Shown: in pieces, positions 11,213 to 19,824 of the stretch
Layout of the letters: each line of letters begins with the position of its first letter
How positions within the stretch are numbered: position 1 is the stretch's first letter
From: Xanthomonas vesicatoria ATCC 35937
Lineage (GTDB): Bacteria; Pseudomonadota; Gammaproteobacteria; Xanthomonadales; Xanthomonadaceae
Reading direction: 5' to 3'
NCBI RefSeq assembly: GCF_001908725.1
Contig: NZ_CP018725.1
Coordinates: forward strand, 2,481,501-2,545,500
DNA: 64,000 nucleotides
The notes under the pieces: generated by a model
Seen by the model: only the letters and a program-made list of their open reading frames with translations
What the model was told of the DNA's origin: nothing
Database searches by the model: none
Program-made: the position numbers and the translations under genes

Positions 11213-11914
11213 ATGACCAATGCCGTGTTGTTGAACAATCTCGATCACCGCGATCTGCGTGTGATCACCGCCCATGGCGCCGCCTATGGCGATGACGTGA
11301 TGTCGGCGGCGACGTTTCCGCAGGAATTCCGCCAGCTGCAGGGCCAGTACCCGATCGTGTTCCACCGCAACGACAGCGGGCGGTTTCAGCCGCTGGCCCT
11401 GCTGGGATTGCGCCTGGGCGAAAACCTGTTTCTGGATGGTGCGCGCTGGGATGCGCCGTATGTGCCACTGGCGATCCAGCGCCAACCGTTCCTGATCGGC
11501 CAGCAACCGGAAGGGCCGATGGTGCACGTGGATCTGGACAGTCCACGCGTCAGCACCCAGGACGGCGAGCTGCTGTTCCGCGAACACGGCGGCACTACCG
11601 ATTTTCTGTATCACATCAGCCAATTGCTGCGCACGCTGCACGATGGGCTGGCGGCGAGCGACGCCTTTGTCGAGCGCCTGCTGCGCTACGAGTTGCTGGA
11701 ACCGTTCGTGTTCGAAGCCACCCTGGATAACGGTCTGGACTGCCGGCTGGCCGGCCTGCACACCGTGCACGAGGAACGCCTGCGCACACTCGGCAAGACC
11801 GCGCTGCTGGACCTGCACCGGCATGGCGATCTGGAGCCGCTGTACATGGCAGTGGCCTCGGTCGCGCAATTCCGCCACCTGCTCGAACGTCTGAATCGCC
11901 GCCATGCCGGCTGA
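11213..11914 (+). CDS. SapC family protein
   Basis: 233 residues from the ATG at 11213 (an in-frame ATG at 11177 would add 12 residues; neither has a strong ribosome binding site). The N-terminal part, with NALLL-like leader, HRDLRV, AATFPQEFRQLQGQYPIVF and PLALLGLRLGENLFL, matches the SapC family. It was named from Campylobacter S-layer operons, but members in this setting are better known as companions of TonB-dependent receptors. No signal peptide or membrane helix, so probably cytoplasmic. The gene is second in a four-gene set and overlaps the next start by 11 bp, suggesting shared translation. Molecular role unknown. Confidence 0.82.
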   Translation: MTNAVLLNNLDHRDLRVITAHGAAYGDDVMSAATFPQEFRQLQGQYPIVFHRNDSGRFQPLALLGLRLGENLFLDGARWDAPYVPLAIQRQPFLIGQQPEGPMVHVDLDSPRVSTQDGELLFREHGGTTDFLYHISQLLRTLHDGLAASDAFVERLLRYELLEPFVFEATLDNGLDCRLAGLHTVHEERLRTLGKTALLDLHRHGDLEPLYMAVASVAQFRHLLERLNRRHAG

Positions 11915-12917
11915 GCCACGCGCCATCGACGAGCGCCACGGCCTGGAACCGCAGCAGCTGGATCCGACGCTGCTGCGTTCGACCACGCCGCTGGTATTGC
12001 GCGGGCTGGTGCGCGACTGGCCGCTGGCGCGCGCCGGTGCGCAGTCCGCGCAGGCCGCCGCCGCGTACTTGCGTGGATTCGACCGTGGCGAGGCGGTGGT
12101 GGCGCAGGTCGGGCCGCCGGAGATCGACGGGCGGTTCTTCTACAACGCGGACATGAGCGGCTTCAACTTCCGCCCCGAGCGCGTGCCGCTGGCGGTGGTG
12201 CTGGACACCTTGTTGCGCGACCTGCACAACGCCCATCCACCGGCGATCTATGTCGGCTCCACCACGCTGGATACCTACCTGCCCGGCCTGCGCGCGGCCA
12301 ACCCGATCGCGCTGCCGCAGGCCGAGCCACTGGCCAGCATCTGGATCGGCAACCGCACCCGCATCGCCGCGCATCAGGACCTGCCGGACAACCTGGCCTG
12401 CGTGGTCGCCGGCCGGCGCCGTTTTACGCTGTTTCCGCCCGAGCAATTGAGCAATCTGTACATCGGCCCGCTGGACCTGACCCCGGCCGGGCAACCGGTC
12501 AGCCTGGTGGATATCGCCGCGCCGGATCTGCAACGCTTTCCGCGCTATGCACAAGCGCTGGAGCATGCATTGGTGGCCGAGCTGGAACCGGGCGATGCAC
12601 TGTTCATTCCCAGCATGTGGTGGCACCACGTCCAGGCGCTGGAAAGCTTCAACGTGCTGGTGAATTTCTGGTGGCGGCAAAGCCCTGCCTACATGGATTC
12701 GCCGATGAACGCGCTGATGCTGGCGCTGCTCACCGTGCGCGACCTGCCGCCCGAGCAGCGCGCCACCTGGCAGGAGGTGTTCCGGCATTACGTGTTCGAA
12801 GCCGATGCGGGCACTGCAGCACATGTCCCCGACGCAGCGCGCGGTGTGCTGGCCCCGATGGACGATAACCGCGCCCGCAGCCTGCGTGCACGCTTGCTGC
12901 AACGCTTGAACCGCTGA
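11904..12917 (+). CDS. Cupin-like / JmjC-type protein, putative Fe(II)/2-oxoglutarate enzyme
   Basis: 337 residues. The core shows HQDLPDNLACVVAGRRRFTLFPPEQ (a His-x-Asp metal motif followed by the usual JmjC strand) and, about 90 residues later, the second histidine in FIPSMWWHHVQAL. This H-x-D...H arrangement and the FTLFPPEQ strand identify a cupin_8/JmjC hydroxylase-like fold. Proteins of this family hydroxylate amino-acid side chains or small molecules, but in TonB-receptor operons their substrate is unknown. It overlaps sapC at its start and lies 10 bp before the halogenase-like gene, so the three are almost certainly one transcript. The receptor may be regulated with them through the operator at 7.95 kb. 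Confidence 0.83.
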   Translation: MPAEPRAIDERHGLEPQQLDPTLLRSTTPLVLRGLVRDWPLARAGAQSAQAAAAYLRGFDRGEAVVAQVGPPEIDGRFFYNADMSGFNFRPERVPLAVVLDTLLRDLHNAHPPAIYVGSTTLDTYLPGLRAANPIALPQAEPLASIWIGNRTRIAAHQDLPDNLACVVAGRRRFTLFPPEQLSNLYIGPLDLTPAGQPVSLVDIAAPDLQRFPRYAQALEHALVAELEPGDALFIPSMWWHHVQALESFNVLVNFWWRQSPAYMDSPMNALMLALLTVRDLPPEQRATWQEVFRHYVFEADAGTAAHVPDAARGVLAPMDDNRARSLRARLLQRLNR

Positions 12918-12927
12918 GGACATCGCA

Positions 12928-14493
12928 ATGCCCGACACCACGCCTTCCAATCCGCAACAACGCCCGGTGCGGCGCGTGGTCATCGCCGGTGGCGGCACCG
13001 CCGGCTGGATGGCGGCGGCGGCCTTGTCCAAACTGTTGGGCCGGCAATTGCAGATCACCCTGGTGGAGTCGGACGAGATCGGGACGGTGGGTGTGGGTGA
13101 AGCCACCATCCCAAGCCTGGTCACCTTCCACCGGCTGCTGGAAATCGACGAGGCAGCCTTCATGGCGGCCACCCAGGCCACCTTCAAGCTCGGCATCGGC
13201 TTCGAGCACTGGCGCGATGTGGACAAGCACTACATCCACTCCTTCGGCCACACCGGCACCGATCACTGGAGCGCAGGGTTTCATCATTTCTGGTTGAAGG
13301 GCCGCCAGCGCGGTGTGGCGCGCGACTTCGGCGATTACTGCCTGGAATTACGCGCCGCCCAGGAGGGCCGCTTCGCGCACCTGCCCAACGGCGGCATGAA
13401 TTACGCCTACCACCTGGATGCGGGTCTGTATGCGCGCTTCCTGCGCCGCTTCAGCGAAGGCTTTGGCGTGCAGCGTCTCGAAGGACGCATTGGCGAGGTG
13501 CAGACCGACCCGGACAGCGGCTATCTCACCGCGCTGACGCTGCAGGACGGTACCCGCGTGGAAGGCGATCTGTTCATCGATTGCACCGGTTTTGCAGGGT
13601 TGCTGATCGGCAAGACGCTGGGCGTGGGCAGCGAGGATTGGTCGCACTGGTTGTTTGCCGACAGCGCACTCGCCGTTCAAACCGAATCGGTGGGCCCGCC
13701 GGTGACCTACACCCGCGCGCGCGCCGACCAGTCTGGCTGGATGTGGCGCATTCCGCTGCAGCACCGCGTGGGCAACGGCATCGTATATTCCAGCCGCTAC
13801 ACCGATCAGGACAGTGCCAGGGCGGTGCTGGAGCGCAACCTGCAGGGGCGCGCGCTGACCGAACCGCGTGCGCTGCGCTTCACGCCCAATCAGCGCCACC
13901 GCGTGTGGGAAAAGAACTGCGTGGCGTTGGGGCTGGCCAGCGGGTTCCTGGAGCCGATCGAGTCCACCAATATCCATTTGATCCAGCGCGGCATCGTGCG
14001 CTTGCTGCAGACCTTCCCGCAGGTGATCAACGCGGTCGACATCGCCGAATACAACCGCCAGGCCGCCGACGAGATCGCGCATATTCGCGATTTCGTGATC
14101 CTGCATTACCACGCCACCGACCGCCGCGACACGCCGTTCTGGCGCGATTGCGCGGCGATGGACATCCCCGATTCGCTGCGCCACCGCATGGAGTTGTTCC
14201 GCCAGAGCGGGCGCGTGTTCCACCAGGGCAACGAGTTGTTTGCGGAGAACTCCTGGGTGCAGGTGATGCTGGGCCAGGGCATCACCCCACAGCAGCATCA
14301 TCCGGTCGCCGACCTGATGGGCGATGCGGAGCTGGCCCATTTTCTGGACAGCATCCGCCAGCGCGTGGAGGCAACCGTGGCCACGTTGCCGCCGCATGCA
14401 AACTTCCTGCGTCACCACTGCCCCGCCCCGCCGCCGCCCGCCCCGGCCTCGCGCGTGCCGTTTGATGCGGCGCTGGCGACCCCGGCGGGATGA
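12928..14493 (+). CDS. Tryptophan-halogenase-family flavoprotein
   Basis: 521 residues. FAD-binding GGGTAGWM at 21-28, the family motif VGVGEATIP, a lysine in TFKLGIGF (Lys87) that by position corresponds to the catalytic lysine of PrnA/RebH, and the diagnostic WxWxIP as GWMWRIPLQHR. A second family block, LASGFLEPIESTNIHLIQRG, is also present. All key features of an FADH2-dependent halogenase are visible. However, members linked to TonB receptors and SapC have no demonstrated halogenation activity, so a different FADH2 oxidation is possible. It needs a flavin reductase partner, which is not encoded nearby. Last gene of the operon; 139 bp separate it from the next gene. Confidence 0.87.
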   Translation: MPDTTPSNPQQRPVRRVVIAGGGTAGWMAAAALSKLLGRQLQITLVESDEIGTVGVGEATIPSLVTFHRLLEIDEAAFMAATQATFKLGIGFEHWRDVDKHYIHSFGHTGTDHWSAGFHHFWLKGRQRGVARDFGDYCLELRAAQEGRFAHLPNGGMNYAYHLDAGLYARFLRRFSEGFGVQRLEGRIGEVQTDPDSGYLTALTLQDGTRVEGDLFIDCTGFAGLLIGKTLGVGSEDWSHWLFADSALAVQTESVGPPVTYTRARADQSGWMWRIPLQHRVGNGIVYSSRYTDQDSARAVLERNLQGRALTEPRALRFTPNQRHRVWEKNCVALGLASGFLEPIESTNIHLIQRGIVRLLQTFPQVINAVDIAEYNRQAADEIAHIRDFVILHYHATDRRDTPFWRDCAAMDIPDSLRHRMELFRQSGRVFHQGNELFAENSWVQVMLGQGITPQQHHPVADLMGDAELAHFLDSIRQRVEATVATLPPHANFLRHHCPAPPPPAPASRVPFDAALATPAG

Positions 14494-14632
14494 ATTTCGC
14501 ATCCGGCTGCCGCAACCCTTGGCTTACACCGCCCCAGCAATGCTAGATTGCGGCATTGCCGTCCATTGCGGGAACAATGGCCGGCGCTCGCCGCAGCAAC
14601 GTTATCTTTCGCACTCGGGGTAAGGGGGACGC

Positions 14633-15643
14633 ATGTTGGATCTGACACAGGGCCGTATGGCACGCCGGATCGCGCCGGTCATTTTGCTGGTTGGCCTGGC
14701 CGCCTGCTCCAAGCAGGAAGACAAGGCCGCCACCACCGCGCCTGCCACCGGCGCCACGCCGGCAGCGCCGGCATCTGCACCGACGCCCGCCACCGCGGTG
14801 TCGCCGCAGGTGCAGTCGATGGCCGCCGACCAATTGCGCGCATCGGCCACCAAGGCATTGCAGGACAATCGCATGTACGCCCCGGCCGGCGACAACGCGG
14901 TGGAGTACTACCTGGCCCTGCGCGAAAAGCAGCCGCAGGACGCCACCGTCAACAGCGCGCTGACCGATCTGCTGCCGTACACGCTGATCGCCGCCGAACA
15001 AGGCATCAGCCGCGAAGAATTCCCCGAGGCGCAGCGCCTGATCGCACTGATCGAAAAGGTCGACCCCAAGGCACCGGCGCTGCCGCGCCTGAAGTCGGGC
15101 CTGGAAACCGGCATGAAGACCGCCGCCAGCCGCTCCGAGCAGGATGCCGAGCAGGCCAAGAAATTGGTCGAGGACAAGGCCAAGCAGGCCGCCGAGCAGA
15201 AGCGCCTGGCCGAACAGCAGACCCGCGAAGCCGCCGCTGCCCAGCAGATTGCCGCCCAGCAGGAAGCCGCCCGCCAGCAGACCGCCGAGGCCGAGCGCCA
15301 GGCCGCTGCCCGCCGTCAGGCAGAGGCCCCTGCGCCCACCCCGGCCGCGCCACGCCCGACCCCGGCCGCCGCCGCGGCCCCTGCTGCGCAATCGCTGCGC
15401 CCGATCAGCACCCCGGCACCGCGCTACCCACCCGAAGCGCTGCGCGCCGGCACCTCCGGCGAAGTGCTGGTAGAGCTCACGGTCGGCACCGACGGCTCGA
15501 TCACCGCGTCCCGCGTGCTGCGCGCCAACCCGCCGCGCGTGTTCGACCGCGAAGCGCTCAATGCGGTCAAGCGCTGGCGCTTCGAGCCGGTGGCCGCACC
15601 GGTCACCACCCGCCGCACGCTGTCGTTCAATCCGGGCGGTTGA
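14633..15643 (+). CDS. Lipoprotein with coiled coil and TonB C-terminal domain
   Basis: 336 residues. The signal ends in a lipobox (LAAC, residues 22-25), so the protein should be lipid-anchored rather than held by the usual TonB transmembrane helix. Domain order: Ala/Pro/Thr linker; helical domain at about 60-150; a long Gln/Ala/Glu-rich coiled coil at about 165-235 (KAKQAAEQKRLAEQQ type); a Pro/Ala linker; and a TonB_C domain from about 258, with PRYPPEALRAGTSGEVLVELTVGTDGSI and ALNAVKRWRFEP. The ATG has a strong GTAAGGGGG ribosome binding site. It follows the receptor operon and is closed by a strong terminator. Whether it really transmits energy to receptors without an ExbB/ExbD-binding helix is doubtful; an envelope-spanning or sensing role is equally possible. 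Confidence 0.85.
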   Translation: MLDLTQGRMARRIAPVILLVGLAACSKQEDKAATTAPATGATPAAPASAPTPATAVSPQVQSMAADQLRASATKALQDNRMYAPAGDNAVEYYLALREKQPQDATVNSALTDLLPYTLIAAEQGISREEFPEAQRLIALIEKVDPKAPALPRLKSGLETGMKTAASRSEQDAEQAKKLVEDKAKQAAEQKRLAEQQTREAAAAQQIAAQQEAARQQTAEAERQAAARRQAEAPAPTPAAPRPTPAAAAAPAAQSLRPISTPAPRYPPEALRAGTSGEVLVELTVGTDGSITASRVLRANPPRVFDREALNAVKRWRFEPVAAPVTTRRTLSFNPGG

Positions 15644-15668
15644 TGCCTGGATTAGTGATGACATAGGA

Positions 15669-15704
15669 AACGCAAAAGCCCGCAGCGATGCGGGCTTTTG
15701 CGTT
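15669..15704 (+). terminator. Strong terminator hairpin
   Basis: A 16-bp perfect stem, AACGCAAAAGCCCGCA and its complement with a GCGA loop, with A/T runs built into the arms. It lies 25 bp past the TonB-domain lipoprotein gene and, from its symmetry, can end transcription from both sides. Confidence 0.85.
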
Positions 15705-15793
15705 GTGGCGGCTGGTGCACCGACATGCTTAGATGGTTGTGCACCTAAGAGCAGTGGCTGCATGTGCTGCTGAACCTGCACGCGAGCCCGTAC

Positions 15794-15907
15794 CCTCATC
15801 CGGCGCTGCGCGCCACCTTCTCCCGATGGGGGAAGGATAAAGCCCCTCTCCCTCTCCCGATGAGAGAAGGATAACGCCCCTCTTCCTGCGGGGCGAGAAG
15901 GCACAGC
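15794..15907. repeat. REP-like repeat cluster
   Basis: Contains CCCTCATCCGGCGCTGCGCG, then CACCTTCTCCC with imperfect palindromes around 15817-15836 (TTCTCCC/GGGGGAA) and 15851-15871 (CTCTCCC/GAGAGAAGG), and a third partial unit to about 15907. Same family as the copies at 6.8 and 27.6-28.0 kb. Fills most of the 395-bp gap between the terminator and the ABC permease gene. Confidence 0.65.
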
Positions 15908-16038
15908 TTGCGCGCCGCTGGCGCGCTTGCCTTGAAGCGCCCGCGCCGCAAGCGTGGGCAAGGGCGCTGAGCGGGGGGTTGGGATGCGGGTACGGTGTCG
16001 CAAAGCGTTGCAGCAAACAGCCAGTTGCTCAAAAAAAC

Positions 16039-17232
16039 TCACCCGGAAATCGCCAAACGCTCCTGGTGATACCGCCGCACGGCCGCATACCACAACAGGC
16101 CTGCCACGCCGAAGCCGGCCAGCAGATACACCGCCCAGGTCTGCGCGTTGATGGGTTCGTGGCGGATCACCTTGAGCAGCATCTGGTTCTGCGCCAGGAA
16201 CGGCACCGCGAAGTGCCATAGCTGGGTCTTGAGCGGATACGCCATCAACGCGTAGCCGGGCAGCATCGGCAGCAGCAGTAACCAGGTCATGTGTGCCTGC
16301 GCTTCCTTCATGCTTTTGGCAGCCGCAGCCAGGTAGGTCAGCAACGAGGTACCGACAAACAGCATCGGCACCAGGATGAAGAGCATCTGCAACATCGGCA
16401 CGAAGCCCACATTGAGCTGGCGCCCCAGGTTGGACGAGGACAACTGCGCACTCAATTTGAAGGCCAGCAAGGTGAGCACTAACGACACCATGCCGATCAC
16501 GCAGGCGGCGGCGATCTTGCCGCTGACAATCGCACTGCGCGGTGCCGGCGTTGCCAGCAACGGTTCAAGCGATTGGCGCTCACGTTCGCCGGCGGTGGCA
16601 TCCAGGATCAACGACGCGCCGCCCAGGAACGAGGTGATCACCAGCAGCACCGGCAACAGCACCGCCATCATCTGGCCGCGCTTGGCCTCGGCGGTGGCCA
16701 GGTCCTGCGCAGCGATTTCCAAGGGCCGGCCCACCTGCGCATCGATGCCGCGCGCCAACAAGCGCAATGCACCGACCTGCTGGCTGTAGCCACTCAATGC
16801 GGCCTGCAGGCGCAGGCTGGGCACGTCGGCCTCGCGGCGGGTGCTGTCCTTGATGATTTCCACCAGCGCCGGACGGCCTTCGCGCCAATCCTGCGCATAG
16901 CTGTCGCTAATGCGCAGCGCCACGTCCACATCCTGGTTGCGGATTGCGGCGGTCAGATCGGCCGGCGCATCCACGGCGTTGAGCCCCTGTGCGGCCAGAA
17001 ACCGCACCAGATTGGGAGCGTGCTCGCGACCGAGCGTGGGAATGTCCAGCGGCTTGTCGATCTGGGTACGCACGCGGCTTTCGCTCAACGCGCCCATGCC
17101 CAGGATCAGGATCGGATACAGCAACGGCGAGAGCAGCAACGCCAATGCCAGGGTGCGGCGATCACGGCCGATGTCGCGCAGTTCCTTGCGCAGCACCGTC
17201 CACAACGTGGCCATCAGGGAACGCGTGCTCAT
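16039..17232 (-). CDS. ABC-2 type exporter permease, NatB-like
   Basis: 397 residues. An N-terminal helix (LALALLLSPLLYPILILGMGAL) is followed by a large extracytoplasmic segment of about 150 residues, then a C-terminal block of about five helices including VLLPVLLVITSFLGGASLILDATAGERERQSLEPLLATP. That last segment is the signature of NatB/ABC-2 sodium or drug-export permeases. It overlaps the ATPase gene by ATGA (17229-17232), so the two form one transporter. NatAB of Bacillus exports sodium; the substrate here cannot be told from sequence. The start at 17232 follows from the overlap and from the first helix. Confidence 0.87.
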   Translation of the reverse strand: MSTRSLMATLWTVLRKELRDIGRDRRTLALALLLSPLLYPILILGMGALSESRVRTQIDKPLDIPTLGREHAPNLVRFLAAQGLNAVDAPADLTAAIRNQDVDVALRISDSYAQDWREGRPALVEIIKDSTRREADVPSLRLQAALSGYSQQVGALRLLARGIDAQVGRPLEIAAQDLATAEAKRGQMMAVLLPVLLVITSFLGGASLILDATAGERERQSLEPLLATPAPRSAIVSGKIAAACVIGMVSLVLTLLAFKLSAQLSSSNLGRQLNVGFVPMLQMLFILVPMLFVGTSLLTYLAAAAKSMKEAQAHMTWLLLLPMLPGYALMAYPLKTQLWHFAVPFLAQNQMLLKVIRHEPINAQTWAVYLLAGFGVAGLLWYAAVRRYHQERLAISG

Positions 17233-17975
17233 GCGTGCAGTCCTTCTTCCGAGCCGATCGCCTTGACGAAGGCGTCTTCCAGGTTGTCTTCGCCAGTGGC
17301 CGCGCGCAGTTCGTCGGCACTGCCGGACGCCACCACCGTGCCCTTGGCGACGATGACGATGCGGTCGCACAGCGCAGCGACCTCCTGCATGATGTGGCTG
17401 GAAAAAATCACGCAGCGCCCTTCCGCGCGCAGCTGCTGCAGGAAGCCCCGCATCGCGCGCGTGGTCATCACGTCCAGGCCATTGGTGGGCTCGTCCAGGA
17501 TCACGTTGCGCGGGTCGTGCACCAACGCGCGCGCAATGGCGGTCTTGGTGCGCTGCCCCTGACTGAACCCTTCGGTCTGGCGGTCGAGAATGTCGTCCAT
17601 GTCCAATGCGCTGGCCAACACACGCGTGCGCTCGGCGATCTGGCGACGCGACATGCCATGCAACTCGCCGAAGTAGGCGATGTTCTCGCGTGCGGTCAGG
17701 CGCTTGTAGACGCCACGCGCATCCGGCAGGACGCCCAGTGCGCGGCGCACCGTGACCGGGTCGCGGGCAGCATCCACGCCATCGACCGTGACACGCCCCT
17801 GGTCAGGCGACATCAGCGTGTAGAGCATGCGCAAGGTGGTGGTCTTGCCGGCACCGTTGGGCCCGAGCAGGCCGGTGATCTGGCCGTCGGCGGCACTGAA
17901 ACTGACCCCATCGACCGCCTTCACCAGCCCGGTCTTGGTCTTGAACGACTTGTGCAGGTTCTCGACGACGATCAT
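17229..17975 (-). CDS. ABC transporter ATPase, NatA-like
   Basis: 248 residues with Walker A GPNGAGKTT (about 38-46), the Q-loop region, a signature variant FSQGQRTK, Walker B VILDEPTNGLD and the switch histidine in IIFSSH-type SSHIMQEV. The signature Gly-Gln (SQGQ) in place of SGGQ is typical of NatA-type ATPases. It energises the downstream permease, with which it shares a four-base overlap. The next gene upstream (start 19566, stop 18007) is on the same strand 31 bp away, so all three could be co-transcribed. Confidence 0.9.
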   Translation of the reverse strand: MIVVENLHKSFKTKTGLVKAVDGVSFSAADGQITGLLGPNGAGKTTTLRMLYTLMSPDQGRVTVDGVDAARDPVTVRRALGVLPDARGVYKRLTARENIAYFGELHGMSRRQIAERTRVLASALDMDDILDRQTEGFSQGQRTKTAIARALVHDPRNVILDEPTNGLDVMTTRAMRGFLQQLRAEGRCVIFSSHIMQEVAALCDRIVIVAKGTVVASGSADELRAATGEDNLEDAFVKAIGSEEGLHA

Positions 17976-18006
17976 GCGTGCGCCTCCGTGGCGTGGTCGA
18001 TGCGGC

Positions 18007-19566
18007 TCATGGTTCCCATCCGTTGAACGAGGTGAACGCGGGAACGGCGGAAAGGTCGGCCACGCAGCGCGTGTCCAACGCGCGCGCATCGGTGCTTTCC
18101 AGGAATTGGGCCATCAGCTTGGGCATGCAGCCCAGTGCCATGACGCTGTGGCCCTGGCGGGGCGCCACCAGATGCCGCCCGTTCGGCAAGCCCTTGAGCA
18201 CCACCTCGGCATAGCGTGGCGGCGTCACCGGATCCAGTTGACCGGACAGCAACAGCGCCGGCACCTGCGAGCGCAGCGGCGCGGTGAAGTCGGCGGCGCG
18301 CTTGCCGGTGGGCCATACCGGGCAGGCGGCAAACACGCTGCGCGGCACTTCATCGCCCAGCAACAGCGCCTGCTGCGCCGCGCTTGGACGGTAGCGATCC
18401 GCGTCCTCGGCGCACACCACCGACCATTGCATCGGCTGGTTGATCTGCATGTCCATGTGCGACAGCGCCATCAACGGCGCGTAGCGCCCGGCAGCCGCTT
18501 CATCCAGCACCAGCGGCAGCAACGCCGCGCTTTGTGGCGCATAGGAGAACATGAACGCCAGGCCGATCACCGCGTCGGCCGTCACCCGATCGCGCTTGAC
18601 CGCATTGGTCCGCAGATCGCGGTAGTCCACCTCCGGCGACTCCTTGCGCAGCCGCTCCATGATGCTCCGCAGCTGCGCGCGCACCTCGGTGGGAAAGCGC
18701 GCGTGGCATGCCGGATTGGAGCGGCACTGCGCAGCCTGCAGCGTGAGCGCATCTTCGAAGGTCCGTGCGAACTCGCCGCTGATGACCAGGTCGCTGGGGG
18801 CAACGCCATCGAGCACGATCGCCCGTGTGTGCGAGGGATAGCGCCTGGCGTAGTGCTGCGCAACGCGCGTCCCGTAAGAAACGCCGACCAGATCGATCTG
18901 TGGCACACCCAGGGCTGCCCTGACCGCATCCAGATCGCCAATCGCTTCGGCAGTGGTGTAGTAGCGTGGATCTGCATACGCGCTCAGCGCCAGCGCGCAC
19001 TGGCGCACGTAGGCCAGCATCGCTTCCGGATTGGAGGAGATCTCCGCCTGCAGCGGCGTGCCATCGGTATGGTCGCAGCGCAACGGATGCGAGCCGCCGG
19101 TACCGCGTTGATCGACCAGAATGATGTCGCGCGTCTTGCGCACTTCACGCAATGCAGCCGCAGCGATGGCCGATACCTCGGTTGCCGATTGCCCTGGCCC
19201 GCCGGCGATGAAGAACACCGGGTCCTGCGTCGTGCCGCCACCGGCATCGCTTTCCAGCCAGGCGATCTTCAGCGCAATCTGCCGCCCCTTCGGTGCAGCC
19301 GGATTTTCCGCGACCTGCAGTTGTGCGCATTGCGCCTCGATGTTTCCTGCGGCGCTGCCGGAGCTGAGCGTGCACGGCATAAATTGCAGGCCACCGTAAT
19401 GGTGGCCGGCTGCGCTGCCGGGCGACGGCGTTGCCGCTGGCGGTGTTGCGGCAGCAACCGACGCGGCTGCATCGGCTTTCTCCGCGGCAGGCGCCTGCGT
19501 GCGCTCGCATCCGGCGGCCAGCAGCGCGCCTAGCAAGGCCGCTACCATCGTTACGTGCTTGAGCAT
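18007..19566 (-). CDS. Exported alpha/beta-hydrolase, tripeptidyl-aminopeptidase (TAP)-like
   Basis: 519 residues. Lipoprotein signal with LAAGC (residues 15-19), an Ala/Pro-rich linker, then an alpha/beta-hydrolase: oxyanion region FFIAGGPGQSA, DQRGTGGSHPL, and nucleophile elbow GVSYGT. A C-terminal TAP-like block includes LLLSGQLDPVTPPRYAEV, which supplies the acid Asp, and RQGHSVM, which supplies His. Relatives release N-terminal residues or tripeptides from peptides outside the cytoplasm. AGGAGA lies eight bases before the chosen ATG at 19566; in-frame codons further upstream lack a signal peptide. Probably in one transcript with the ABC exporter downstream. Confidence 0.88.
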   Translation of the reverse strand: MLKHVTMVAALLGALLAAGCERTQAPAAEKADAAASVAAATPPAATPSPGSAAGHHYGGLQFMPCTLSSGSAAGNIEAQCAQLQVAENPAAPKGRQIALKIAWLESDAGGGTTQDPVFFIAGGPGQSATEVSAIAAAALREVRKTRDIILVDQRGTGGSHPLRCDHTDGTPLQAEISSNPEAMLAYVRQCALALSAYADPRYYTTAEAIGDLDAVRAALGVPQIDLVGVSYGTRVAQHYARRYPSHTRAIVLDGVAPSDLVISGEFARTFEDALTLQAAQCRSNPACHARFPTEVRAQLRSIMERLRKESPEVDYRDLRTNAVKRDRVTADAVIGLAFMFSYAPQSAALLPLVLDEAAAGRYAPLMALSHMDMQINQPMQWSVVCAEDADRYRPSAAQQALLLGDEVPRSVFAACPVWPTGKRAADFTAPLRSQVPALLLSGQLDPVTPPRYAEVVLKGLPNGRHLVAPRQGHSVMALGCMPKLMAQFLESTDARALDTRCVADLSAVPAFTSFNGWEP

Positions 19567-19623
19567 TGATTTTCTCCTGATTCCATTCCCTGACAGGCTG
19601 CCGGTCGGTGACGATCGCCGCAC

Positions 19624-19824
19624 CTATTCATTGCCTTCATACAAAAACACCTGCTCGATCGGCTCGCCAAACAAACGTGCGATACGGAACGCCAATGGCA
19701 GGCTGGGATCGTATTTGCCGGTTTCCAGTGCATTGATGGTCTGCCGCGAGACGCCCAGCTGTTCGGCCAGTTCGCCTTGCGACCAGCCATTGGACTCGCG
19801 CAATTCACGCACGCGGCTATTCAT
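19624..19824 (-). CDS. Small XRE-family HTH regulator
   Basis: 66 residues, almost all one Cro/C1-type helix-turn-helix: RVRELRESNGWSQGELAEQLGVSRQTINALETGKYDPSLPLAFRIARLFG, ending in a short EQVFLYEGNE tail. Stand-alone HTH proteins of this YozG-like type commonly sit directly downstream of, or next to, a small membrane protein gene and control it. Here the two genes overlap by four bases (19821-19824). A perfect palindrome at 20541-20564, upstream of the pair, is the likely operator. Confidence 0.88.
   Translation of the reverse strand: MNSRVRELRESNGWSQGELAEQLGVSRQTINALETGKYDPSLPLAFRIARLFGEPIEQVFLYEGNE

Noticed and set aside
12928..14493. Assignment as an active tryptophan halogenase (antibiotic synthesis)
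   Set aside because: Motifs are intact, but the gene context (receptor, SapC, cupin) is the common non-biosynthetic one; no chlorinated-metabolite genes are nearby.
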